A stretch of DNA of 64,000 bases from Anaerolineae bacterium (GCA_022825675.1 JAJDWK010000016.1:1-64000), one strand, 5' to 3'. Positions 48,969 to 58,188 are shown, counted from the first letter of the stretch. Notes: generated by a model not told the origin, from the sequence alone. Translations and numbers: made by a program.

Positions 48969-50687
48969 ATGCGCCCGCTTCTCGTTTGCATTGCGCTGCT
49001 ATGCGCCCTCTTGATGGCAGCGCCGCTGCTGGCGCAAAGTGGCGAGCCCGCCCCGACATTGGTACCGCCGACGCTGGTGCCAAGCGCGGCGGGCGCCCCT
49101 CAAACGGCATTGCCGACCGAATCAGCGGTGGCGCAGATACACGCGAGCAACATTTTCAAAGTCGGGATACTCTACAACGCGCCGCCATACAGCGCATTGA
49201 CTTTGCAGGGGGAAATGCGCGGCTTTGATGTCGAGCTGCTGCGCCTGCTGGCGGCGGAATGGGGCAGCGAACTTGAATTCCTGCAGGTTACGCGGCAGAA
49301 CGCCGTGAACGCGCTTGTGCGTGGCGAAGTGCATGCGGTCGCGACCGCGCTCGCGCATTATCGCGATGCCTCCAGCGAAATCGAATTCACGCAGCCTTAT
49401 CAAATTGGCAGCCAGGTATTGCTCGTGCGCGAAAGCAGCGACTACGCTGCGCCAAATGAACTGGCGAACCAGGCTGTCGGCTATGTGCTGGGCAGCCGCG
49501 CCGAGACAGCGCTGGAGCTATGGCGGCAGCGCGCGGGAATCACGCTGGAGCCGCGGCGCTACCTCAACCTCGACCGCGCGTTTGCCGCTTTGGTCGCGGG
49601 CGAGGTCGAAGCGATCGTGGGCGAAACGCAGGCGCTGCTGCGCGCGGTTGGCGACTATGGGGAGCTGGCGCGACTGCTCGAAGCGCCAATCCTGCAAGAG
49701 CCGCGGGCATTCGCTGTGCGCCGCCATGATTTCCCGCTGCGCCAGTTGCTCAATCGCAGCATTCAGCTGCTGGCGCAGCAGCAGAAATTGCAATTGCTGC
49801 ATCGGGAGTTTTTCCCCGATGAAGCTTTCCCCGAAACGGCGGTAACGCTTTGGGATAGCATCGGCGACGAAGTCAGCCCCATGCAATTCACCGCGCAGAT
49901 AGAGTATCAGCAGCAATACCGATTGTCGCGGCTTTTCAGCAGCCGCGTCTTGCGCGTCGGCGGCATCAGCCACGGGGCGGGAGCCGAATCCGCCGCCGGC
50001 GCGCGGCTGTCAGAACTGCATCTCGCCCTCGCCAGTGAAATCGCGGCGCGCTGGGGGCTGCAACTGGAGCTGGTGCCCAGCGCGGCGGCTGAGGCGGCGA
50101 CCTTGCTGGCGGCAGGCGCGGCTGACCTCATGCTCGGGCTCAAGCCTGACTGGGGCTTGATTGCCAGCGGGATAGAATTCTCGTCGCCATATTTGCTGCA
50201 TGGCGACCGGCTGATGACACGCAAGTCGGCGGGCATCCGCGGCTTCAGCGATTTGCGCGGGCGCATCATCGGCATTTTGATTGGGGATGACGACGCACAG
50301 GCGCGGGCGCAGGCTTGGGCGGACAGCATCAACGCTTCGGTGCGTTTCTTTCTCAGCACGGAAAGCGGCGCGGCGCTCACCCTGCTCGATTACAACAACG
50401 CCAACGCGATTTATGCTGACAGTCTGGCGCTCATCCCGCATTTGCAAGCGAACCCCGACCGCTTGCAGGTAACAACGCGCTGGTACAGCCGCGGCTATTA
50501 CGCCGCCGCCATCAGCGCGAATGACCCGGACTTTAGAAGATTGCTGAATTATACTTTGCAGGAGATGAAAGCGGATGGTACGCTCTTCGCGCTGGCGGCA
50601 CCATTGCTGCTGTCTGATGAGCTGCCTGCTTTTGCGATTGTGCCCGGTCCGGCAATCTTTTCCGGTATCAGCCTCGCGCGCGTCTAG
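48969..50687 (+). CDS. Exported protein with two solute-binding (SBP family 3) domains
   Basis: A 572-residue protein with a signal peptide (1-22, LLCALLMAAPLLAQS) and a Pro/Thr-rich linker. It then has two consecutive PBPb domains: about 62-275 (FKVGILYNAPPYSALTLQGEMRGFDVELLRLLA) and about 320-550 (VLRVGGISHGAG, later GDRLMTRKSAGIRGFSDLRGRIIGILIGDD). Family 3 proteins bind amino acids or other polar solutes for ABC transport or sensing. No permease or ATPase is adjacent, so a receptor-like or orphan role is possible. Its 3' end overlaps the convergent exporter by 20 bases. Confidence 0.82.
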   Translation: MRPLLVCIALLCALLMAAPLLAQSGEPAPTLVPPTLVPSAAGAPQTALPTESAVAQIHASNIFKVGILYNAPPYSALTLQGEMRGFDVELLRLLAAEWGSELEFLQVTRQNAVNALVRGEVHAVATALAHYRDASSEIEFTQPYQIGSQVLLVRESSDYAAPNELANQAVGYVLGSRAETALELWRQRAGITLEPRRYLNLDRAFAALVAGEVEAIVGETQALLRAVGDYGELARLLEAPILQEPRAFAVRRHDFPLRQLLNRSIQLLAQQQKLQLLHREFFPDEAFPETAVTLWDSIGDEVSPMQFTAQIEYQQQYRLSRLFSSRVLRVGGISHGAGAESAAGARLSELHLALASEIAARWGLQLELVPSAAAEAATLLAAGAADLMLGLKPDWGLIASGIEFSSPYLLHGDRLMTRKSAGIRGFSDLRGRIIGILIGDDDAQARAQAWADSINASVRFFLSTESGAALTLLDYNNANAIYADSLALIPHLQANPDRLQVTTRWYSRGYYAAAISANDPDFRRLLNYTLQEMKADGTLFALAAPLLLSDELPAFAIVPGPAIFSGISLARV

Positions 50688-51600
50688 GCTGGCTCTGCCC
50701 CCACAGGACAATTGTCACGCCCAGCAGCAGGATGACGCTGCCCAAAGCCTGCCAGGCGGTGGGCACTTCGCTGAAAATCAAAAAAGCCCAGCAGGCGCTC
50801 ATAATCGGCATTGCCTGCATCGTCATTGTCAGCGTTGTTGGCGACATGAACTTCAATGTGAAATTAAACGCGCCAAGACCGATTATCTGCGCCAGCACCG
50901 CCAGCAGCAGCACCCACAGGTAGCCGCGCGGGTCATAGCCGATGAGGGAAATGTCTGATGCCGCGATGATGCCAAATGTCACGGCGGCACCCGCGCAATA
51001 TACGAGCCAAATATACGGGATGAATGGCATACTGCCGCGGGCTTTGCGCCCAATGATGACATAGAGAGATGCCGAGCAAGCGCTAACTGCCGCCAGCAGC
51101 AAGCCCAGGCTGGTATTGCCGCCGGGGATGCTGGCGGGGGCATCGGAAGTGGCGATGGCTATCAGCGTGCCGCCAACTACCGCTACTGCAATGCCAAGCC
51201 AGACCTTGGCGCTTAGCCGCGCCTTCAAGAGCGTAACCTCAAATACCGCCACCCAAAGTGGAATCGTATTCAGCAGCGATTGATTGATGACGATGCTGAT
51301 ATGCTGCAAGGATGAGATCATCAATGTGACATTTATGCCTTGCAATATCCCCGCCGCCAGCGCCAAGCCCAGCGTCTTGGGCGGCAGAGCGCGCAGCTGC
51401 CGCGAGCCGCGATAGAGCATGTAAGGCGTGAAGGCGAGCATGCCCATAAGCAAGCGGCCGAAGGCAACCAACTGCGGCGGCAGCTCATAAGCGAAGGCGT
51501 AGCGCACACAGATGGGACCAAAGGACCAGGCAATGGCGGAGAGCGCCACCAGCAGCCACAATTGCGCCATGGATGGCGCGGACAGCTTAAGCCGCAGCAT
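50668..51600 (-). CDS. EamA-family (DMT) transporter 1
   Basis: A membrane protein of about 310 residues with ten predicted hydrophobic helices in two EamA repeats (about 12-140 and 160-300). LQHISIVINQSLLNTIPLWVAVFEVTLLKARLSAKVWLGIAVAVVGG and the second-repeat AMPIMSACWAFLIFSEVPTAWQALGSVILLLGVTIVL are typical drug/metabolite exporter motifs. ATG at 51600 overlaps the end of its paralogue upstream by 14 bases, so they form one operon. The substrate is unknown. Confidence 0.88.
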   Translation of the reverse strand: MLRLKLSAPSMAQLWLLVALSAIAWSFGPICVRYAFAYELPPQLVAFGRLLMGMLAFTPYMLYRGSRQLRALPPKTLGLALAAGILQGINVTLMISSLQHISIVINQSLLNTIPLWVAVFEVTLLKARLSAKVWLGIAVAVVGGTLIAIATSDAPASIPGGNTSLGLLLAAVSACSASLYVIIGRKARGSMPFIPYIWLVYCAGAAVTFGIIAASDISLIGYDPRGYLWVLLLAVLAQIIGLGAFNFTLKFMSPTTLTMTMQAMPIMSACWAFLIFSEVPTAWQALGSVILLLGVTIVLWGQSQPRRARG

Positions 51601-52543
51601 CTGGCTGCTTCTCGAGCTGCCGGATTTCTCCACGGCTCGCCATGATGACGCCGCAAACAATTATGAGACTGCCGATAACTTGCTGGCTCGGCGGCGCTTG
51701 TCCGAAGAGGATGTAAGCGAGGATGGCGCTGCCGATAGGCTCCAATTGCGAAAACATGCTGACGAGGGCGGCGGGGAAATGCTCCAGCAGATAATTCAAA
51801 GACGAATGCCCCAGCAGCTGCGGCACCAATCCCATCGCTAGCAGAATCAAGTAGCCTTGGGGGCGGTAGCCGAAGACGGGGGTCGCGCTGAGCGCGATGA
51901 CCAGCAGCGTGCAGCACGCGGCGACGCTGTACACCATCCAAACATAGGGGATGACGGGCAGGCTGCCGCGCAGGGCGCGCCCGACAAGCATATACACCGA
52001 TACCGTCAGCGCGCCCAGCCATGCCAGCGCGCCGCCCCTTAATGTGGCATCCAGCGTTGATGCGCCGCCGGGGGCGCTCTCCCCCAGCGGCGCGCCGATA
52101 AAAACGCCGCCAGCCAGCGCCACAATCAAGCCGCCTATCACCAGCCGCGACAGCCGTATGCGCAGGAAAAATACTTCCATGATGGCGACCCAGATGGGAC
52201 CGGTCGATACAATCACGACGCTGACGAGCACGGTCGTAAATTGCAAAGACGACACCCAGGCGGTGAAATGAATCGCCAGGCAGGTCCCCGCCAGCGTGAT
52301 GAGCGCGAGCTCTTTGCGCGACAGCGCCAGGATGTGGCGGCGGTAGCGCAAAAGCGCCAACGGCGTCAAGGCGATGGCGGCGACAAGCAGCCGCCCGCCA
52401 GCGATAAGCAGCGGCGGCATCGCTTCTTGCAGCGCGTAGAGGATGAAGATGGCGGCGGATGAGGTGGCGGCAACCGCCAGCGCGATGACAAAATAGGCTG
52501 TCATCGGCGGGGAATTGCCATTGGAATGCTTCGATAGCGTCAA
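51587..52543 (-). CDS. EamA-family (DMT) transporter 2
   Basis: A 318-residue paralogue of the downstream gene, with the same two-repeat, ten-helix plan. SSLQFTTVLVSVVIVSTGPIWVAIMEVFFLRIRLSRLVIGGLIVALAGG and SQLEPIGSAILAYILFGQAPPSQQVIGSLIIVCGVIMA match EamA motifs. The start is TTG at 52543; an ATG at 52504, 13 codons later, is an equal candidate. A tandem duplication, or a heterodimeric transporter pair, would explain the arrangement. Confidence 0.88.
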   Translation of the reverse strand: MTLSKHSNGNSPPMTAYFVIALAVAATSSAAIFILYALQEAMPPLLIAGGRLLVAAIALTPLALLRYRRHILALSRKELALITLAGTCLAIHFTAWVSSLQFTTVLVSVVIVSTGPIWVAIMEVFFLRIRLSRLVIGGLIVALAGGVFIGAPLGESAPGGASTLDATLRGGALAWLGALTVSVYMLVGRALRGSLPVIPYVWMVYSVAACCTLLVIALSATPVFGYRPQGYLILLAMGLVPQLLGHSSLNYLLEHFPAALVSMFSQLEPIGSAILAYILFGQAPPSQQVIGSLIIVCGVIMASRGEIRQLEKQPDAAA

Positions 52544-52875
52544 GGCGCGTATCCCGAGGTAGAACTGCCGTTAATCATTGTCGCTATCACAGAATATACA
52601 AGTCGGAATACATGCGGCAATCGCGCTGGGGAGTGGCAATTTTCTTGGATATAGTTTCACGGCAAATACAACACAGATTTTCACCACAGAGATTTTTTGT
52701 TTGTTTGGCGGAGCTTTTATGTCTACGAAATTAGACACTCCCTCGGACTTTGAAATTTGGCGGCAGGCAAGTACAATTGAAGTATGTGGCGCGGAGGTTG
52801 TGGGCAGCGCCCTCGAATGTGGTATACTCACGGCTGCATACCAACAGTATCAGAATGTAAGGAGCGAGTTGAATC
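52544..52875. other. Intergenic region between exporter pair and sodA
   Basis: A 332-base gap, AT-richer than its surroundings. It holds the sodA promoter at its right end and a short TTCACCACAGAG stretch (52690-52701) that recalls the dispersed repeat. An open frame of about 100 codons across it (52578-52886) is not convincing because it contains the promoter and runs over the sodA start. Confidence 0.5.
52798..52828 (+). promoter_or_regulatory. Promoter of sodA with extended -10
   Basis: TTGTGG (52798-52803) and TGGTATACT (52820-52828), an extended -10, lie 48 bases before the sodA ATG. The spacer is long (19 bases), which the extended -10 would tolerate. Confidence 0.5.
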
Positions 52876-53481
52876 ATGGCTTTTGAACTTCCTTCACTTC
52901 CCTATGCGGAAGATGCGCTGGAGCCGCATATTGACGCCCGGACCATGGGCATCCACCACGGCAAACACCATGCCAGCTACACCAGCAACTTAAATGCCGC
53001 AGTCGGCGGCACCGATCTCGAGGGCAAGAGTGTCGAAGAAATTATCGGCGACCTTTCGGCTGTGCCCGAGGGCATTCGCACCGCTGTGCGCAACAACGGC
53101 GGCGGCTACGCCAACCACAACCTGTTTTGGCAGGTGATGAGCCCTGATGGCGGCGGCGAGCCCAGTGGCGCGCTGGCGGAAGCTATCAACAGCGCTTTCG
53201 GCAGTTTCAGCGCTTTTCAGGCGGCATTCTCCGCGGCGGCGGCGACCCGCTTCGGCTCCGGCTGGGCATGGCTGGTGGCTGATGGCGGCACCGTCAGCGT
53301 TACCTCGACGCCCAACCAGGACAGCCCGCTGATGGAAGGCAAGACTCCGATTCTCGGCTTGGATGTCTGGGAACACGCCTACTATCTGAATTATCAGAAC
53401 CGCCGTCCCGATTACATCGCCGCCTTCTTCAATGTCATCAATTGGGACAAAGTCGCCGAGTTGTACGCGGCTGCTGGCTAG
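52876..53481 (+). CDS. sodA: Superoxide dismutase (Fe/Mn), cytosolic
   Basis: Dismutates superoxide to oxygen and H2O2. A 201-residue protein without signal peptide. Metal ligands are seen in [16 protein letters not shown] and [18 protein letters not shown] (Asp and His). The Fe versus Mn preference cannot be read safely. GTAAGGAGCG lies before the ATG. A hairpin terminator follows, and then a closely similar second dismutase gene. Confidence 0.96.
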   Translation: MAFELPSLPYAEDALEPHIDARTMGIHHGKHHASYTSNLNAAVGGTDLEGKSVEEIIGDLSAVPEGIRTAVRNNGGGYANHNLFWQVMSPDGGGEPSGALAEAINSAFGSFSAFQAAFSAAAATRFGSGWAWLVADGGTVSVTSTPNQDSPLMEGKTPILGLDVWEHAYYLNYQNRRPDYIAAFFNVINWDKVAELYAAAG

Positions 53482-53508
53482 CAGTCTCGACAGCAACTGT
53501 GAAAATCT

Positions 53509-53540
53509 GCGCGGCGAGTCTCTCTGATTCGCCGCGCTTT
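53509..53540 (+). terminator. Terminator between the two sod genes
   Basis: Nine-base perfect stem GCGCGGCGA (53509-53517) with TCGCCGCGC (53529-53537), an 11-base loop, then TTT. The T tract is short, so some read-through into the second sod gene is likely. Confidence 0.6.
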
Positions 53541-53564
53541 CATACTATTGAGAGGAATTATATC

Positions 53565-54296
53565 ATGGTTAATGCTGAGGGATTGAGCAGGCGGGATGCA
53601 ATAAAGGCGGCGCTTGCCGCGGGCGCGGCGCTCGCAAGCGGCAAGTTCAGCGCAATCGCGCAGCAGAATGCGGCGGATGCGGCAGAAGCTGCGGGCTTGT
53701 TCACATTGCCGCCATTGCCCTACCCGCAGGACGCGCTCGAACCCTATATTGATGCGCGCACTATGGGCATCCACCACGGCAAGCATCACGCGGGCTATAC
53801 CAACAAGCTGAACGCGGCGCTGGAAGGCAGCGACCTGCTGGGCAAATCCATCGAAGACATACTCGCCAATCTTGATATGGTGCCGGCGGAAATCCGCACG
53901 GCGGTGCGCAATAACGGCGGCGGCTATGCCAATCACAACTTGTTCTGGCAGGTGATGAGCCCTGATGGCGGCGGTGAGCCCAGCGGCGCGCTGGCGGCTG
54001 CTATCGACAGCGCTTTTGGCAGCTTTGGCAGTTTCAAAGATGCTTTTTCCAGCGCGGCTGCCGGGGTATTTGGCTCTGGCTGGGCATGGCTGGCATTGGA
54101 GAGCGGCGCGCTTAGCGTCCGCACGACGCCGAATCAAGACAGCCCGCTGATGACCGGGGCGTCTCCCATCCTCGGCATTGATGTTTGGGAACACGCCTAT
54201 TATCTGCACTATCAAAATCGGCGGGCGGACTACATCGCCGCATTCTTCGAGGTAATCAACTGGCGGCGGGTCGGCGAGCTTTACGCAGCCGCATAA
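53565..54296 (+). CDS. Superoxide dismutase (Fe/Mn) with Tat-type signal, exported
   Basis: A 243-residue paralogue of sodA with a 40-45-residue N-terminal extension. [19 protein letters not shown] (8-26) is a twin-arginine signal motif followed by a hydrophobic stretch, and an [11 protein letters not shown] region follows as likely cleavage site. The mature part is very close to the upstream enzyme, with the same metal-ligand motifs ([28 protein letters not shown]). ATG at 53565, behind GAGAGGAAT, gives the Tat signal. Folded export by Tat suits a metalloenzyme. A recent tandem duplication with one copy redirected outside the membrane is inferred. Confidence 0.92.
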   Translation: MVNAEGLSRRDAIKAALAAGAALASGKFSAIAQQNAADAAEAAGLFTLPPLPYPQDALEPYIDARTMGIHHGKHHAGYTNKLNAALEGSDLLGKSIEDILANLDMVPAEIRTAVRNNGGGYANHNLFWQVMSPDGGGEPSGALAAAIDSAFGSFGSFKDAFSSAAAGVFGSGWAWLALESGALSVRTTPNQDSPLMTGASPILGIDVWEHAYYLHYQNRRADYIAAFFEVINWRRVGELYAAA

Positions 54297-54321
54297 AAGC
54301 CTGTCTTTCAAAATCTTCCTC

Positions 54322-54349
54322 AAGGGCGCTACAATGGCAGCGCCCTTTT
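54322..54349 (+). terminator. Terminator after the exported sod gene
   Basis: Stem AAGGGCGCT (54322-54330) with AGCGCCCTT (54339-54347), an eight-base loop and T's. The loop contains TACAAT, which could serve as a -10 box for fumC, so the hairpin may overlap the next promoter. Confidence 0.75.
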
Positions 54350-54378
54350 ATGTTGCAAGCAGACAGGAGCGCATGGCG

Positions 54379-55779
54379 ATGACTGACTATCGTATTGAAG
54401 TGGATTCGCTGGGCGAGGTCAAGGTGCCGCGCGCGGCGCTGTATGCGGCGCAGACGCAGCGGGCGCTGCAGAACTTCCCCATCACTGGCATGAAGCCGCT
54501 GCCAGCTTTCGTCTGGAGCATCACGATGGTCAAGCGGGCGGCGGCTGAGGTCAACCGCGATTTGGGCTTGCTGGCACCGGCGCTGGCTGCCGCCATCATC
54601 GCGGCGGCTGACGAAGTGCTCGCGGGGCAGCATCAGCAGCATTTTGTGGTCGACCCCTTCCAAGCGGGCGCGGGCACCAGCCACAATATGAATTGCAACG
54701 AAGTGCTGGCGAACCGCGCCAACCAAATTCTCGGCTATGCCATCGAGGCGGGCGAGAAGCCGGTGCATGCCAACGATCATGTCAACATGGCGCAATCGAC
54801 CAACGACACCATCCCCACGGCGATACGGCTGGGCGCGCTTTGGCGCTTGGACGAGCTGCTGGCGGTATTGCGGCGTTTTGTCGAAGTTACGCGCGGCAAA
54901 GCCGCTGAGTGGGACGATGTTGTCAAAACGGGGCGTACGCACCTGCAAGATGCGGTGCCGCTGCGGCTGGGGCAGGAAGTTGGCGCTTGGGCGACGGCAA
55001 TTGAGCGGCAGATCGAAAAAGTTGAGTTTGCGGCGGCGGGGCTGCGGCGGCTGGGCATCGGCGGCACGGCTGCTGGCACCGGCTTAAACGCGCATCCCGA
55101 ATATCACGGGCGCATGGTGGCGACGCTATCAGCGCTGACGGGCTTCGCGCTCAGCGAAAGTGATGATTTATTCGAGTCGATGCAATCGATGCAAGACGCG
55201 GTCTTTTTCTCGGCGGCGCTGCGCAACCTGGCGATGGACTTCACGCGCATCGCCAACGACCTGCGCCTGCTCAGCGCGGGACCAACCACTGGCATCGCCG
55301 AGCTGACCTGCCCGACAGTGCAGCCCGGCTCTTCCATCATGCCGGGCAAGGTCAATCCCGTGCTGGCGGAGATGTTGAATCAGGCGATGTACCATGTCAT
55401 CGGCAACGACACTACCGTCAACCTTTGCGGCGCTGCCGGGCAGTTCGAGCTGAATGTGATGATGCCAGTGCTGGCGCACAATCTCAACGAGGCGCTGCAG
55501 GTGATGATTGGCGCGGTGGGCGCATTCACCGAGAAGCTGATGGCGGGGCTGGAAGTTAATCGCGAGCGCGCCGCGAGCTGGCTGGCGCGCAATCCGATTT
55601 TGGTGACGGCGCTCAACCCGATAATTGGCTACAACAATGGGGCGAAGGTGGCGAAGCTGGCGCTGGCGCAGGGCAAGAGCGTGCGCGAGGTTGTGCTGGA
55701 GCTGGGGCTGATGGAGGCGGCGGCGCTGGACGCGGCGCTGGATGCGCGGGCGATGACGGAGGGGGGAGTGCGGGGGTGA
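54379..55779 (+). CDS. fumC: Class II fumarate hydratase
   Basis: Interconverts fumarate and malate in the citric acid cycle. A protein of about 466 residues of the fumarase/aspartase superfamily. YRIEVDSLGEVKVPRAALYAAQTQRALQNF, AGAGTSHNMNCNEVLANRA, AQSTNDTIPTAIRL, TGRTHLQDAVPLRLGQE and the signature GSSIMPGKVNPV with the catalytic Ser are all present. Aspartate ammonia-lyase is a close alternative, but the overall wording fits FumC better. ATG at 54379 has AGGAG at a good nine-base distance; 54373 is too close. The 3' end is G-rich and directly precedes the restriction-modification pair. Confidence 0.85.
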   Translation: MTDYRIEVDSLGEVKVPRAALYAAQTQRALQNFPITGMKPLPAFVWSITMVKRAAAEVNRDLGLLAPALAAAIIAAADEVLAGQHQQHFVVDPFQAGAGTSHNMNCNEVLANRANQILGYAIEAGEKPVHANDHVNMAQSTNDTIPTAIRLGALWRLDELLAVLRRFVEVTRGKAAEWDDVVKTGRTHLQDAVPLRLGQEVGAWATAIERQIEKVEFAAAGLRRLGIGGTAAGTGLNAHPEYHGRMVATLSALTGFALSESDDLFESMQSMQDAVFFSAALRNLAMDFTRIANDLRLLSAGPTTGIAELTCPTVQPGSSIMPGKVNPVLAEMLNQAMYHVIGNDTTVNLCGAAGQFELNVMMPVLAHNLNEALQVMIGAVGAFTEKLMAGLEVNRERAASWLARNPILVTALNPIIGYNNGAKVAKLALAQGKSVREVVLELGLMEAAALDAALDARAMTEGGVRG

Positions 55780-55797
55780 GGGGGGCTCGAACGAGAT

Positions 55798-55825
55798 TTG
55801 TCGCTTAAGACAAACCTGTTAGAAT
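55798..55825 (+). promoter_or_regulatory. Promoter of the restriction-modification operon
   Basis: TTGTCG (55798-55803), a 16-base spacer and TAGAAT (55820-55825), 33 bases before the chosen methyltransferase start. Confidence 0.55.
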
Positions 55826-55857
55826 TATGCAACGGGCAAATGCAGAAGAGATGTTGG

Positions 55858-57258
55858 ATGATCACCAAGACGCAGTTGCTAAAGTACAAAGAGCATGACG
55901 TTGATGCGATTTATGAGCATCTGCGGACTTGCGCTTCCTCTCTTGAAGTTAGATTCATTTTAGAGAACCTCGGTCGATTGCCTGCCGATTTCAGCGGCGA
56001 CGTTTTTATTCCTTACCTAAGCGATTCCAGCCGCCACACTCGATTTTGGGCAGTAAAAAATCTTGGAAAACTGGAAGATGCTCGCTACATGCACGTACTA
56101 AGCAAGGTCGCGACGGCTGATGACAGTTCCACTGTTCGCCGCGAGGCTGTCTCTGCGATTGGACGAATGAGAAACAAAGGCGCTATTCCGACTTTGGTGA
56201 AGTTCTTGCGTGACGATGATCCGACGGTGGTACTGCAAGCCATCCGGGCGCTCTTGGTATTTAAGTCGCATAAAAGGGTAAAAGAATGCTTGCTTGGCTT
56301 GCGCGATCACCCAAATGAGCAAATCCAATATGTGCTCGACATGGAGTTTGAGGCCAAGCCGGACATTTCGGATTATGGTATGCACCACCAGTCGCCAGAC
56401 TATATGAAAAATGTTGTTGTCGAAGGCGATACGCGCAAGGTGATGAGCTTGCTGCCCGATGGGTGTGTTCACTTGACTTTCACCTCACCTCCATATTACA
56501 ACGCCCGTGATTACTCTATCTACAAAAGCTATCAACAGTACTTGGATTTTCTTGGTGAGGTCTTTGCTGCTGTACACCGCATCACAAAAGAAGGCAGATT
56601 TTTACTCATCAATACTTCGCCCGTTATCGTATCTCGATTCAGCCGCAAGCATTCCAGTCGGCGCTACCCAATTCCCTTTGACTTGCATAACATCGTCTGC
56701 GACTTGGGCTGGGATTTTATCGACGACATCGTTTGGGCAAAGCCCGAAGCGTCGGTCAAGAATCGCAACGGCGGTTTTCAGCAGCATCGCAAGCCGCTGG
56801 GATACAAGCCCAACACCACTACAGAATATGTGATGGTTTATCGCAAGAAGTCGTCAAGACTGATCGACTGGAATATGAAGCAATACCCTTATTCGACAAT
56901 ACAGGAAAGCAAAGTCGAAGGAAATTACGAGACAACGAATTTGTGGCAAATTGATCCTGTGAGTGACAAAGTGCATAGTGCAGTTTTCCCTAACGAATTG
57001 TGCGATAGAGTAGTCAGGTTCTATTCGTTTTTGGGGGATTTGATATTTGATCCATTCGCTGGCAGCGGTACTTTTGGCGTTTCAGCAAAAAAATTCGGAC
57101 GATATTTCTTTTTGACAGAGCAAGAACAGCAGTATGTGGAACGAATGAAACACACGATTTCAAGTAGCATATTTGATACTGATTTTTCGACTAAGTTTGT
57201 CGACATCCCTCAATTTGAAGAGATAGTCCGAGAGAGGGACAATGGCACTTTCAACTGA
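55858..57258 (+). CDS. HEAT-repeat DNA methyltransferase (N4/N6, beta-type motif order)
   Basis: A 466-residue amino-methyltransferase of a type II restriction system. Residues about 20-150 are HEAT-like repeats (RFWAVKNLGKLED; VRREAVSAIGRMRNKGAIPTLVKFLRDDDP; VVLQAIRALLVF). The methyltransferase domain then shows motif IV TSPPYYNARDY (about 210) before motif I DPFAGSGTFG (about 415), the permuted order of the beta group. The TSPPY form fits cytosine-N4 enzymes, but N6-adenine is possible. ATG at 55858 is preferred because promoter boxes cover the earlier in-frame start and AGAAGAG lies upstream. The codon use is AT-richer than the neighbours. It overlaps the nuclease gene by 17 bases. Confidence 0.88.
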   Translation: MITKTQLLKYKEHDVDAIYEHLRTCASSLEVRFILENLGRLPADFSGDVFIPYLSDSSRHTRFWAVKNLGKLEDARYMHVLSKVATADDSSTVRREAVSAIGRMRNKGAIPTLVKFLRDDDPTVVLQAIRALLVFKSHKRVKECLLGLRDHPNEQIQYVLDMEFEAKPDISDYGMHHQSPDYMKNVVVEGDTRKVMSLLPDGCVHLTFTSPPYYNARDYSIYKSYQQYLDFLGEVFAAVHRITKEGRFLLINTSPVIVSRFSRKHSSRRYPIPFDLHNIVCDLGWDFIDDIVWAKPEASVKNRNGGFQQHRKPLGYKPNTTTEYVMVYRKKSSRLIDWNMKQYPYSTIQESKVEGNYETTNLWQIDPVSDKVHSAVFPNELCDRVVRFYSFLGDLIFDPFAGSGTFGVSAKKFGRYFFLTEQEQQYVERMKHTISSSIFDTDFSTKFVDIPQFEEIVRERDNGTFN

Positions 57259-58141
57259 AGCTAAAATGAATATTTTGCGTATGATCCTGAAAGGTGAGCA
57301 CTATAGAAAAGCAGTCATTGATCAGATCGCTGAAGATTTTCTCCATTTCACTATTCAATTTTTCAAAGATATTACTACTGCGAAAATAGAGGGAAAGAAA
57401 ATCAGCAAAGATTGGTACAAGCGTTATTTCTTGACCGGAAAATTTCCAAAGAGCGAAACAGCAATCTATGCTGGACTTAACAACAAGACAATACATAACA
57501 TCTACGGCAGAACAACCAGAGAAGTTGTGTTTGAAGTGTCTTCACAAAACTATGGCGACTTACTGGAAAAGATCAATGCCTTAATATCTGACGATGATGA
57601 TTCACTCGAGATTCAAATGGCGATTAAATATAACAATGTCTCTGCAACCCTATCCTTAAGTGAAACGATGATTGTGGTCAATACATTAGGAGTAAAACGT
57701 TCTGAAATCCGCGGCGGTGCTTGGAGCGGGCTCGGCAAAAGACTCGAACTTCCGCTTATGCTCGCGCTGGCAAAGCTCTACCAAGTCCCAGCAAGGCATT
57801 ACGCTGGCAAAGGCTTGACGGGCGAAAACCGAGAAGTTGATTTTCACTTCTTGAACCGGGCAGGCGACCAGTTCTTTTGCGAAGTCAAACTCATGGGCAA
57901 GGGAAACCCTGAAAGCGCCGACGCGATAATTGCCAGAGATACGGACATCTTTATTGCCGATACTTTGTCTAATTTGAATAAGCAACAACTTACTCAACGC
58001 GGCTGTAAGTGGATTGAGCTGCGAGAAAGTAATGGATACCGCAGGATCTATGAGGTGTTTTCACAACTTGATATTCCTTGCGACGATTTCACTGGCGACT
58101 TAAATTCAGCCCTAGACAAAATCATCCCGCAAGTATTTTAG
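57242..58141 (+). CDS. Type II restriction endonuclease, CfrBI-like
   Basis: A 299-residue protein clearly AT-richer than the rest of the window. The PD-(D/E)xK-type core is visible as REVDFHFLNRAGDQFFCEVKLMGKG: Asp, then Glu-x-Lys, near 199-217. GGAWSGLGKRLELPLMLALAKLY upstream and ARDTDIFIADTLS downstream resemble the CfrBI restriction endonuclease family as I recall it; this needs a profile search. It overlaps the methyltransferase, which protects the same site. The recognition sequence cannot be predicted with confidence. The pair looks like a horizontally acquired type II module. Confidence 0.75.
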   Translation: MALSTEAKMNILRMILKGEHYRKAVIDQIAEDFLHFTIQFFKDITTAKIEGKKISKDWYKRYFLTGKFPKSETAIYAGLNNKTIHNIYGRTTREVVFEVSSQNYGDLLEKINALISDDDDSLEIQMAIKYNNVSATLSLSETMIVVNTLGVKRSEIRGGAWSGLGKRLELPLMLALAKLYQVPARHYAGKGLTGENREVDFHFLNRAGDQFFCEVKLMGKGNPESADAIIARDTDIFIADTLSNLNKQQLTQRGCKWIELRESNGYRRIYEVFSQLDIPCDDFTGDLNSALDKIIPQVF

Positions 58142-58188
58142 GAAATCACCACACTCTCCCCCCTCCTAACCCCAATAAACCCCACAAT

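Noticed and set aside
52578..52886. Open frame of about 100 codons upstream of sodA
   Set aside because: It contains the sodA promoter boxes, has no ribosome site, and runs into the sodA start. More likely intergenic.
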